This document shows, in pieces, positions 23,534 through 35,027 of a stretch of DNA of 64,000 nt (its first letter is position 1; each line of letters begins with the position of its first letter). Source of the stretch: Phascolomyces articulosus (lineage: Eukaryota > Mucoromycota > Mucoromycetes > Mucorales > Lichtheimiaceae). The stretch spans positions 62,001 to 126,000 of the forward strand of contig JAIXMP010000019.1 of NCBI GenBank assembly GCA_025677815.1, in the 5' to 3' direction. A model generated the notes under the pieces. It saw nothing but the letters and a program-made list of their open reading frames with translations. It was not told the origin of the DNA and did not search any database. The position numbers and the translations under genes were made by a program.

Positions 23534-23858
23534 ATGGCGCAAATTAGCAAGTTATATACATTTGCAGCATTGTGTGCTGGCATGGCTATTGGAAGCACAG
23601 GCGTGAATAAGGTGTTGTGTCTATAATTTTTTTTATATGAATGGTACCAAATAAGTGTAAACGTCATGGTGTACTAACTCCTATTGTCCCGTTTTAAAAG
23701 ATCATGAAACCTGACATGGTAAATAGAAAACTTTTAAAAGAAAACCTTTGGCTCTTACTCTAATAGGTGAATAAATAAAGACAAAGACTGATACAATATT
23801 ATATTAATAGACAATCCCACAACGTCAAACATCAACACAACAACAGCAAAATGAATAG
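23534..23858 (+). CDS. 47-residue microprotein, UQCC6/BRAWNIN-like
   Basis: Three exons, 23534-23611, 23701-23718 (18 nt) and 23811-23858, join in phase 0 to give 47 residues. It has an N-terminal helix (SKLYTFAALCAGMAIGSTG) long enough to span a membrane, then VNKIMKPDMTIPQR and a Gln-rich end. The order, a short hydrophobic helix followed by a (K/R)PD(M/L)TIP motif, matches my memory of human UQCC6 (BRAWNIN, C12orf73), a mitochondrial inner-membrane factor for complex III assembly. The match is short, so function is inferred. It is too small for ordinary ORF calling. It shares a divergent promoter with SmG. Confidence 0.7.
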
Positions 23859-24072
23859 ATATGCAACATTTATAAAAAAAACAACTCTTTTGGATGGATA
23901 TAAATTCAATAATATATAATAATAATGATAATGACTTTTTTTTTTGTAATATGTATAATAATGGAAAAAGAATAACAAATGATAATAGTAATAATAATGG
24001 GTGTTACATCTTTTTTTTTCTATATCTATAATATGAATATGTAAAAACTAAAAATAATAATAATAATAATCT

Positions 24073-24938
24073 TTAGACATGCTTTCTAAATCCTCTGAAA
24101 TAAGCATTACCCACACCACCAATACCGAAAGCAGGACCAATTCTACCAATACGTGCTAAAGCACTCTTGAAATATTCTTTACGGATTAATCCAGCACGTT
24201 GAGTGGAGGTAGCTGTAGGACGATTATATAAATCCAAACCAAGTAAATGAATGGGAGTACTAAGGAATTGAATAGAGGCAGGACAAACCAATTGAGCAGT
24301 GATCTTGGAATTATGTGGATCCATTTCGTAGTTTTCTTGTAACCATGCACTAAAGTAAACGGGCGCGTTGAAACTAGCAGCAATGGTCATGGAATCGCGT
24401 GCAGCGAAACAGAAATAGGTAAACATGGGTAATGCGCGTGTTGCTGTAGCACCAAACATACGCGTAAAGGATCGATCCTTATAAATGCAAAGACCCATAT
24501 TGACAACCGAAGTAGCAATAAACTTATACCAAGCTGCAGTGGTACCTGTAATACCCATACGTTCACTTGTGGTATCCATCACATTGGCAGTGATATAAGT
24601 ACTGAAATATAATCCAAATACTAAACGGAATTGACTTGATCCAGCAAATTTCAATGGTTCAGTAAAAATGGTACGGAATCCTTGAACGAGACCTTTTCCA
24701 AGTGGTGTTTTACCGTTGGCATTTTCAATAATAGATCTTTATATATATACATACCATTTAGTCTTTTCATCATATCCTTATAATAAGCACTCTTTTTATC
24801 TTTTTCTTTTACAAATAAATACCTGTCAACAACGGCAATAAAAGGAGATACCATGGCGGAAGAAGTGGCTGCAGCTGCAACGTCCACACCATAAAGTTTC
24901 CATAATTCTTGTTGTTTTTCTTTTTTAATGATTTCCAT
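24073..24938 (-). CDS. Conserved fungal (probably mitochondrial) membrane protein
   Basis: Two exons (minus), 24823-24938 and 24073-24736, joined as VVDR|SIIENANG, give 259 residues. It begins with ELWKLYGVDVAAAATSSAMV and has several moderately hydrophobic segments (VFGLYFSTYITANVMDT, AAWYKFIATSVVNMGLCIY, RALPMFTYFCFAARD). Near the end is STPIHLLGLDLYNRP and then a glycine-rich AFGIGGVGNAYFRGF. I recall unnamed Aspergillus and Neurospora proteins with the same order of motifs, described as fungal sequence orphans. The overall character resembles mitochondrial inner-membrane proteins, but there is no clear presequence and no known function. Confidence 0.85.
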
Positions 24939-27900
24939 GGCAATTTAATAAATTAATATTCAAATGAATGAATGAAATTATAGGATTGTGATCCGTTACA
25001 AAGAAAAAAAAAAGAGAGAGAAAAAGATAGGTATTTCAGGTACTACTTATTATTCCTTTTTCTGGTTTGCTGTCCCGAAAAAACAAAATGAAATATACTA
25101 TGGTTGACCGTGGGTAATTTTTGTATAATCTAAAAAAAAAATCCCGTTAACCCAAAAGCTGATACAGTTTTTCGTTCTTTTTATTAGTATTTGGATGAGT
25201 CACTTCCTCTTTATCTTTATTATCATTTACGGTAAAGTTTGGTTTTTAGAAACAAAAAAAAAATTATGGTCCGTGCTTTTCTTTTACTTTCTTACTTGAA
25301 AGTTTGATATATCATAAAAACAAATAAACTATTAGAAACAACAAGAAGGGGAGCAACATAGGATGAGTGGACAACAACATCAACACACGCGTACATTTCA
25401 CAGTATAATAGCATAAATATAATAAGGCAACTAAAAAATAAAAAAAAACTTAGGGAGGGAAGACAAAAGGTGAGTATTATATGAAGTTATCATAATACTA
25501 TTCAGGGTCCTTTTGATTTAAAAGAATGAATGAAACGAAAGAGGGGGGTCAGAGGAATAATAGTCCTATCATCATGTCATTATCTTCATTATCTTCAATA
25601 GGGTATTATTATTTATGGTAAACACGAGAGGAAGGATGAATGAATGAAAAAAAGGGTTCTTTTTACTTCTGTATTTTCTCTATTTCTCCTCATTCAAATA
25701 ATAAAAAGTAATAACAACACGGGTTCTATTTTATTTCGATGATGATGATTTACTCATGTTTATACGTGTACTGTCTGTATATTAATCCTTAATAATATTT
25801 ATCATAAACACATTTTTCTTTTAATCTCCTCGGGATGCAACAACAATAACAACAATAAAAGCACGTCCTTTTTTTTCTCGGGTAGTAATGATATTCATGT
25901 TAAGATGATCGAAATAAATATTACTTATTCCTCTCTCCCTCAAAAAGAAATGTATTTGTTTTACATATGATGATGATGATTATAAATTATGCTCCTAAAT
26001 ATCCTAAAACGAGTCTCTCTTCCCCAGAAAGAAGAATTTCAGCACGAGCGGCAACAAAAAAAAAGAGCTGCCATGCTATTCCTCTATCCATGGATGCATG
26101 TATGTTAAAGGAGTGTCATTTTTATTTTAGAGTATCTTAATAATTATAATGTTGAAGAAGAGGAGTAAAAGTTCTTTTAAATAGAAATTCATTTTTTTTA
26201 ATGCAGTCTAAGTGTTACTTTACACAACTTTGATTCATTTACATGTAAACTCAGCTAAACTTCTTCAAGTTCAGCAATTTGATACAAGCAGATATAAGAA
26301 AGAGACTCTAATTCATAATAGTCAACAATAAGATGATTTGGATGTTATTTTTACATTCCATAATAAAATGGGTTGATAAATAGTAATCATCTTTTTATTT
26401 CCATCTTTAGGAGAAAGGAAGGTTTTAGTATACTATATACTATAGAAGAAGAAGACCAATTCGTTAAAAAAAAAGTTATAATATGCAACACGAGGGCACG
26501 CGTCAAAAAGTGTGCATTATTATTAATGTATAATGTGGGATTGTTATAACTCCTTATTTACATACACATTTACACTCACACACATACACCACGCATCAAA
26601 ATTATATTATTTCTTCAACAAATTATTATAGTTAAGTGAAAAAGACAAAAGGAGAAATGATTTTTTTTTAACATATCCAATTGAACGAGAAAAATAGTAT
26701 AATAATAGTACATTCCAAGTAAGTTGATGGGGGGGAGATTAAAGATGTTGTTGGAATTCATTTGATAATGATAGATTCTTTCTTTACATTCACACTTTAT
26801 ATTGAAGGTAATTATAATAATAATGATAAAATGTGTATTTTAAACGAAGGAGTTGTAGTAGACCCAACTGCATAAATAATAATAACCCCACATCCAATAC
26901 CATTATTATAACTTGTATTATTATTTATTTTTGACAGATTGCTCGATTTGGTCATTATACATAGAGAATGGTGAGGGGAAAGGGTGGGGGAGGATATGAT
27001 ATTATAAAAAAAGGAAGAAGAGGGAGAGTATTTAGTTTGGTGGTGGGTGGGGGAGGATACTATATACATATATTCAGAAAGAACGGTTCTTCATTCTTTT
27101 ATGACTTGATTAAGACATATTATATTGGGGGGAGGGAAAGAAGATGAAGAAGCTGGTATATAAAGAAGAGGAGAAGGGTATAGATATATATATACTTATA
27201 AGTGAAAGTCCTATAACTTTTTTCTTTCTTACTGCGTGTTATTATTAGGAGTAATCATCAACAGCATGATGAGTGTAAAAGATTTTTTGGGGGACCCCTG
27301 AATTTATATAGTCAAGATCTCCTTTTTTTTTACTCAAGGGGAAGGACTTGTTCAATAATCCATTATAATAAGAATAATTCCTCTCATACTCTGAGTTGTA
27401 GTAGTAGAAGTAGAAGTAACAGTTGTACTTAGTAGTAGTAGTAGTAATTATAGTAGTATATAATCATAATCATAATAAAATAAAATATAAAATGAATTTA
27501 TATAGTAGTATATCAATATGATATATCATCATTATATATACTAATAATAATAATAGATAATTCATTAGAAGTGTATATATATACTCTACTTACTTATTAC
27601 CTCCTTTTTTGGGGCTGTTGTCGATCAAGCTTTTTGTTCCAAAAAAAAAAAAGATACCAGAATTAGTATATATGCGTGTATAAGAAAAAGAAAAAAAAAG
27701 ATTAAGATTATATATAGAAAGAATAATAGATATATAGGAAAAATAAGACATTTTGTTTGTCGCGTAACCTTTAAATAAGGTTCCATTTCTTACTTACTTA
27801 TTTGAAGGATTCTTTTCCCTTTTTTTTTTCTCTCTTTCTTTCTTTTCCTCTTCCTCTTCTTTATAAATTATTTCCATTTCTTTCAATATTGAACGCGTAG

Positions 27901-27987
27901 AGTTTATATATTTATTAAAAAGAAATAGTGAATTACATTCATACAAAATATACCAAAAGAAAAAAAAATATACATATATAAACATAC
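24939..27987. promoter_or_regulatory. 3-kb gap upstream of the C2H2 regulator
   Basis: Divergent spacer between the membrane protein (minus) and the C2H2 factor (plus). It has no coding-like frame. It has many pyrimidine or purine blocks, G-runs (26726-26735, 26985-27060, 27126-27140), GAT and AGT triplet runs (25738-25750, 27400-27450) and TA-rich stretches before the start codon. Its size is exceptional for this gene-dense region and fits a large regulatory region or a long 5' leader of a regulator gene. Confidence 0.4.
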
Positions 27988-30107
27988 ATGTCTCAACCAA
28001 GTTTCGATCAACAACTTACTACTCCTCCACAACCTGAAAAGCTACCGAGTATTACAATGTTACCTTCACTCGAGAACAAAGATTCATCATCCTCTGGATA
28101 TAATAATATGAATCATGATAATGGAAACAATAACCTTCGATTTATGACAGCAGCAACTACTACGGGAGGAGGAGGTCCCATTTCAGCAGCAACAGCAGTA
28201 GCCGCTGCTGCTGCAGCTTCAACGAGTATGCCTCCACCACAAAACTCTTATTCTTATCTTCCAACCAATACCATGATACATCATAATCATTTTCATCATC
28301 CATTGTATAATCAAAATGTGGTATCCCCTCCATTAACTCCTGCTGTTTCACCTTCATCTATTTTACTCGATTCAATGCAATTGAAACGCAAGTTTTCGGT
28401 GGATGTGGGTCCTTTTGGGTTTAATAGTCATCAACAGCAACAGCAACAACAACAACAGCAGCAACACTTGGATATGGATGAACAATATCGACGAGCTTCT
28501 GTTATGTCGATGGATCGTCAACACCATCAAGAAGGACAAGCTATGCCTCCAGTGGATTATAATCCTCGTCCAATAGATTATACTTCATTTTTGAATTCAA
28601 ATATACCCGACACATCATTATATACGAATAACAATAATACCAGTTCTTCGATGGCTTCCAATCAACAACAATCCACTGTGATAACACCTACCAGTAACGG
28701 TAGCAACAACAATCATGGTAACACAAAGACCAAATCGACGACCAGTAGTAGTAATGGCCCTGGAAGACGTAATTCATCCAAGAATAACCAACAACAAAAG
28801 CCTCATAAGCATGTGTGTAAATATCCTTTTTGTGGTTGGAGTTTTAAACGCTATGAACATTTAAAGCGACACATGCTAGTGCATACAGGGGAACGCCCAC
28901 ATGTATGTCAATTTCCCGGATGCGGAAAGGGCTTTAGCCGTTCTGACAATTTTCATGCTCATTGTCGCACGCATATGAAAAAAGCTAATCAACGTCGTCA
29001 ATCCACTGCAAGTTCAACTACTGTTACCAAAAAGTCATCTCGAAAACTTTCTACTTCTTCTACTCTATCAAATCAAAGTAGGAATACAACAGATGGTAAT
29101 CATAGTTTCAACAACAATGATAATATTTCTGATGATTTGAATGCAGTAGTTCCTATCAATCATGGTACAACGGCGACGAGTATGTCGACCATTTCGAGTA
29201 GTTATACACCTGGTAATAACAATTACACTGCTACTACTACTACTACTACTACTAGCATTACTACAACCATACCAGCGGTAACAGCCACGTCCAATGAGGT
29301 ATATATACATTTTAAGTTTATCATCTTATGTTTATACGAATAATAATGAATATTGACTTTAATACTATTTTATCACTATATCAATATATTTAATTATAGC
29401 AATATCATTTTAATTCACAACATCCCATGTTCGGTACTGATGTTCCTTCACTCCTTAATCATGAAACATCATCTCAACCCCATTCCTTCTTTTTACCTTC
29501 ACCGACAGATCGATCGAATGTAACCAATCATTCAACAGGATTACAATATTATCAACAACAACAGCAATCATCATCTTATTCTGCTGCCGTCAATTATTCT
29601 TCTCCATACCCATCAATGACTTCCGTAGCTGTTGATACAGTAGCTGTAACAACGCCTATATCTACTGTGACGATGGCTCCTGGTGTTACTACTACGACTA
29701 CGAACAATCGTGGTTCAAAGGGTGGTAATGGTCGCAATACGACAACACAACGTCGTTCCACGAATAATGCTCAACATCGTCAACAGCAACAGCAAGAGCA
29801 GGAACAACAAAAATCCCATGTGTGTCCTATTTTACAATGTCAACGTAGATTTAAACGTCTTGAACATCTTAAACGCCACATGCGCATCCATACTCTCGAA
29901 CGTCCATTTACATGTAATTATCCGGGTTGTCATAAAACCTTCTCACGTTCCGATAATCTTTCTCAACATATGAAAACCCATCAACGTCATGAAGAACGAC
30001 GACGTCGTCAACAACAACAACAACCCCACCACCATCACCATCATCAAGATTTTGCTTCTTTATCACCTTCATCCACAGATGGTATTACTTGGAATAGTCC
30101 TTGCTAA
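27988..30107 (+). CDS. C2H2 transcription factor with two finger pairs
   Basis: Two exons, 27988-29298 and 29400-30107, in phase 0, encode 672 residues. The first pair (residues about 274-326) is [19 protein letters not shown] followed by [19 protein letters not shown]. The second pair (about 575-632, in exon 2) is [19 protein letters not shown] followed by [19 protein letters not shown]. Both pairs use the same linker style and recognition residues (KRxEHLKRH, SRSDN), so they look duplicated. The rest is disordered: poly-Ala, His-rich, a poly-Gln tract (about 148-160), and Ser/Thr/Asn-rich runs. [13 protein letters not shown] (about 131-143) is a short non-repetitive motif that may be functional. 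Pairs of this type occur in fungal stress and developmental regulators (Msn2/Azf1/Sdd4-like and SteA-like); I cannot assign one. It is nuclear and DNA-binding. Confidence 0.88.
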
Positions 30108-31106
30108 GTCTATTAATAATTCTTTCTATCTCTTTCTATTTTTTTTTCACCGAGATTACCAATTATTTCTTTTATATTACATAACACACGCGCACATACA
30201 CACACATACAATTTATATACCTTTTTTTTTAATCCACACAAATTTATCACACACACTCACACATGCTTTTTTCCCCTACTACTATTATTATTTATAACCT
30301 CTTCATTTCACGTACACACATATAACTTCATTCATACAATGCTTTTTCTTGTTTCTGATTTAAACTTGTTTCTATTTGAACAGTTGTTTTCATCATGCCC
30401 TTTTTTTTTCTTTAAATTATTTGTATAAATTCTCTTTTTTTTTATTCTTCTCTATTAGCAGTTCATTTTATACAGACACCCACACACCCACACATACCAT
30501 TACTATTATTATTATATTATCATTCTATGGTTTTCTTTTTTTTTTTCATATCATTCTTTTTCATTTTAGGATAAAAAAGAATATATAGAAGAAGAAAAAA
30601 AACTAGAAAGCCAAGGCCGTATACTTTTATTTCTATTTCACGCACACAATTTTCAACGTATAACAACCTATCAATCCACCACATAACATTTAAGCATTTT
30701 TTTTCTTTATATAATCTCACATTTCTCTTTTATGTTACATTTTTTTGAATATATATGGCCGGAAAATTATAATAAATCACATCTTTTATACTTTTTTTTA
30801 ATTCAAAAATTACTTCTATATTTATGTATAAGAAAACGAGGTTTGTGGATAGTTAGATGTGGTGTAATAATAGTAATACTAATAACAGTGTTATAAAATG
30901 GATAATATAATAAGGATGGATAATGATACTAGAGAACAAAGACAAGGAGATGCAAATGGATTACAAGAAAAAAAAAGAGAATGGTAAATGTATATAATGG
31001 CTGATTACTGAGAGATAAAAATAGTATATGGGATAGAAAAAAAATATGTATAATAATAGTATATATAATGCAAAAAAAAAGAAAAGAAATCAATCAATTA
31101 TAGCCT
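30108..31106. other. Convergent 3' region, no gene
   Basis: Lies between the stop codons of the C2H2 factor (plus) and the phosphotransferase (minus). It has T-rich and CA-rich (30181-30270, 30470-30495) low-complexity sequence. It probably contains both 3' ends and polyadenylation signals; nothing else is seen. Confidence 0.5.
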
Positions 31107-32719
31107 TTAGGAATGAAATGTACTATAGGTATTTCGTCCTTCTTCATCATGAATATCATTATCTGGATGACTTGATCCAGTTTCTTCTGCTTCTAATAAT
31201 GCATCTGCTTCAGGATCCACTATATTGAATAAATAGATGAATTTGGATTAGTTCCCTTATTTATCCACATCCTTTCCAATTGTTTTTTCTTAAAAAAACC
31301 ATTACCTTCAGAAGAAATACGTTGATCCGTTTGTTTTTGTCGACGAATTACTAAACATCGAATACCCAAAAATCGACAAAATCCATCAATGACCAAATTG
31401 ACCCACACAGCATAATAAGCACAAGCTGATAAAAAGGTCAACCATAATAATCCATATTCAGCACCAGATGTAAGAATACGTGTACCAAAAAACATTTTGG
31501 TATTCACAAGAACAGCCATAATGACAACAGGAGCTACCATGGGTGCCAAATTAGGATAAGGGGATCGAGTTAAATGGGCCAAGATGATGCTGGATGCCAT
31601 TAATCCAAATAATGTACCCGCTGTTAATGCAAACAAGCATAGTTGTTTTTCTTTTAATATTATGGAAGTAGGTGACATGATCCAACAATATTCGGCTAAA
31701 CAAAATACAGCAATGGGGAAATTGACATTCATAAACGTATGAACATAATCTAAACCTTTATCACGACATACAGTATAAATAGAGTGGAAACTAAACAATT
31801 GGGTAATTGATAATTATAAGTATATATGTATGTATGTAATGTGTGTAAGCTTTCATCTGTTTACATTAATTCACTTACACTGGTATACAAAGGGTAACAA
31901 CGAAGAATACTATCAAACTCCATACAAATACATCCGAAGCCGTTGTTTTTGCAGGAAACATCCAAGCAACCATGGGGACACCTTGACTTAAAGGGACATG
32001 CCATGAAGCTGCACCAAAGAATCCAGACCAAATAAATGCAAAGCAAGAAAGTAAAATGCCTTCAGTAGGGCCATTGACATAACCCAAATATAATACTTTG
32101 GTATAATATTCTTCTGCAGTGGACATGTAAAAACCAGCAACGCATGTAATCAAAACAGCAGCCGACTTCCAACCATGTCCTAATCCAAGAGCTGCACATT
32201 GTAATATAGCGACAAAGGTGGTATTCAATGCATCACATCCATGATCAAAAAGTTCACCTAACGGTGAACTTGTCCCCGTTCGTCTTGCTTGTTTACCATC
32301 CACATTATCAAATGTACTATAGAGCCAAAGACTACAAGCAAATATAAAATATATCCAATTTGGTGCTTCGGTACTAAAATCCGGAACGTAATAAAATACA
32401 AGTAATACACTCGTTGCCATAAATCCAAGACCAATCAATGTAATGAGATTGGGTCTAATAATAAGAACATTTTTTTTAATCTCAAGGCTTTCTTTTTGTT
32501 TGTTTGTTGTATTTTTTTTTAAAAAAAAGAGTAAAAGGTTACTTACGCTATCCACATGGGGAATAAAGTAATAGCCCAATTCCAATAATGAGATAAAATA
32601 TATTTTGTTACATAAGATTTATCTACAGCAGCATATTTATAATAACGTAGATTCTCGAGTTGCTCTTGTGTTGGAAATTCAATGTCATGTTTGTTTTTTA
32701 AATATTCTGAAAGTGTCAT
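31107..32719 (-). CDS. EPT1: Choline/ethanolamine phosphotransferase (CDP-alcohol type)
   Basis: Final step of the Kennedy pathway: transfers phosphocholine or phosphoethanolamine from its CDP form to diacylglycerol, in the ER/Golgi membrane. Four exons (minus): 32547-32719, 31879-32454, 31306-31790, 31107-31219; 448 residues, close to yeast Cpt1/Ept1. The full signature DG-x2-AR-x8-G-x3-D-x3-D is present as DGKQARRTGTSSPLGELFDH then GCD. Several hydrophobic helices follow. The C-terminal tail is acidic (VDPEADALLEAEETGS). The first exon, starting MTLSEYLKNKHDIEF, supplies the lumen-side N-terminus. Sequence alone does not tell choline from ethanolamine preference. Confidence 0.93.
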
Positions 32720-33967
32720 TATTGGAAGAGGGAAAAAGTATGGTGAAAAGGAGAAAAGAGAGGGGAATATACAAAGAAAAAGAAGGTTTCTATATTTTAA
32801 TATGAAAAAAAAAAAGAAGAAAGAAGAAACAAAAAAAAATGACAGCCTTCAATTCATACATATACTCTCTCCTTCTCCTGCTTCTCAATAATCAAAAGTA
32901 CGGTTGGGGCTTTCAACTATGCTCCGACATGAACATAAAACACTTGAAGCACAGCGACGATCAATTCAATTCCACCCCATCCATATTTATTCTCGGGATT
33001 GGGATTCTACCGAAAATAATGGGAAAAAAGTCACAAGCCCAGGTTTTCCATAGTTAGATTACTATGCCTTTATATATATAAATATATAAAATATAAATTG
33101 ACAGCTTGTCATACATTGTTGATAAGGATATTATATTCTTGTTCATTGTTGTCATTATGTAGGTATTATGCAATAGTTGAAAAATGAAATAAAGTTATTG
33201 TTTCCATCTTTCACTGTTGTTACTATATCTCTAATAGGTACCATTCATTAATTAGTATACCCACTCAACAACAAGAATCTTTTCTTTTGAAAATACACAC
33301 ACGCATGAATACATTGTGATAATAGTTATATATAGCAGTATATCTGACTATCTTACATGCTGTTATAAAGTAGATGACTGAAATTCTTTTCTATACTTGA
33401 TAAGCATTTTGATGGAAAGAACCATCCATGATAATAGCATTTTGCAATGGCAATCTATTTAAAATATTCTTCATGTTTGATACTAAAAGTATTATCTTTT
33501 TATCAAAATACAATAATCAAAATAATAGAATGGCCTTTTTTCCTTATTGTAGCCATATACTTCTCATCCTTGATTGATCACCACTCCAATACGTAAATGT
33601 TAAAAATTGCATTTTACTACAAAATCATATGGGAAGTTCTTCTCATATAGTATATATCAATTTTTTTCAATGCTCAACATAACATAAAATATTGGTGCCT
33701 GTAAATATTATGGTGATGTGTTGAGCAGAAATGATATGCAGTATGCATCCATAGTAATATAGCTTTATAACTTTAATCAATAAAAAAAAACCCATAAGGA
33801 GACCCCGCAACTTTTGATCATCACACTTTTCCATTCGCTCGAGATCAATTAGATATATATCAATAATAATCTCTATAGGTATAACTCTAGAATATACATG
33901 TAGTGATAATATGCTTATTTAGAAGGAAATACCAGATAGAGACGTATGTAGGTATATATATCAACAC

Positions 33968-33970
<3 letters not shown>

Positions 33971-34002
<32 letters not shown>

Positions 34003-34019
34003 AAAAAAAAGAAAAAAAA
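33971..34019. repeat. A-rich tract
   Basis: Thirty consecutive A followed by two further A blocks broken by single G bases. Either a simple homopolymer repeat or the tail of a very old retro-insertion; no retroelement body is recognisable upstream. Confidence 0.85.
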
Positions 34020-34639
34020 CCAGAGAATGATAATTATTATTCTTCCCACACAAAATAGTAGAATATACAGTAGTTATTATAATATTTGATGGTGCTAATT
34101 AACAATAAAACTATATCATAAATAAATATGAACGCAACATTCAACAAAGATGGTATAACAATATAAGAATAATGATAATTTATTAGTACCACAAATAAAT
34201 TTTTAGTTTAGTTAGCTTAGGCGTGTTAAACGGATAATGATGAATACGGAAATATAGACAAGTCAATTGACGTAATCTTTTTATTACTGTTGTGGCGGAT
34301 TCAATATAAGTACCTTAATAATAAATAAATAAATAAAAATGGTCGATCAAAAAAAGAGTGGGCCACATCACACCAGCCACTGAAAATAAATTTGGAATGA
34401 CGTTTTTTAACTTTCTTGTTCTATTTCAATTTTACAATTCACGTGTTTTTAATAATCTCTCCGTAACACAATGATAATCCGCAAAAACGCTCTTCCATTG
34501 TAATATTATTTACTTGAGTCAATGATATATTTTCGTACTATTTTTTTTATTTTTTATTTTTACTTTACCCATGCCTAATAGTTATAATATAATATTGTTA
34601 CTGAAATGTTTCAAAATTCAAAAATAGAATCTAGGGTCG

Positions 34640-34666
34640 TATATATATATATATATATATATATAT
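34640..34666. repeat. (TA)n microsatellite
   Basis: Uninterrupted TA dinucleotides of about 27 bp, about 360 bp upstream of the Rho GEF start codon. Confidence 0.85.
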
Positions 34667-35027
34667 TTTCTTGGCAAGTGTATATATATAAAAAAGTAGC
34701 TAATGCAAAAAAAAAAAAATAGGTGAATATGGTATTATCCCACAAGAGGTAATTGAACTTCTGGCTAAAGTTCAAAATAAGTGTAGCCAAACCAGGAAAC
34801 GATTGTCGGTCAACCAAAACGGGGGGAGGAAGAGAGAGAGAGAGAGAGAGTAAGAGGAGTAAAGAATTATTTTTCACTTCTTCTTTTTTTCTCCCCTTTT
34901 TTTATATTACTTCTTCTTTTTCACTTGAACCCTTTCTTTTTATATATATCCAACAAGTCTCTTTATCTTTTTTTAACTATTTAAATTTCTCTTTTACCCA
35001 TTCTTAATAATATCAATAATACTAAAA

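Larger units (their letters stand above)
32720..35027. other. Divergent AT-rich spacer, no gene
   Basis: Between the phosphotransferase (minus) and the Rho GEF (plus). AT-rich, with an A-rich tract (33971-34019), a (TA)n run (34640-34666) and GA-rich sequence (34826-34850) close to the GEF start. No coding-like frame was found. Confidence 0.5.

Noticed and set aside
29400..30107. Second finger pair as a separate transcription-factor gene
   Set aside because: No independent promoter or start is needed: a clean GTATAT..TATAG intron joins the exons in phase 0, so one gene is simpler.
33971..34019. A-rich tract as a retrotransposon tail
   Set aside because: No element body or target-site duplication recognised; simple repeat is enough.
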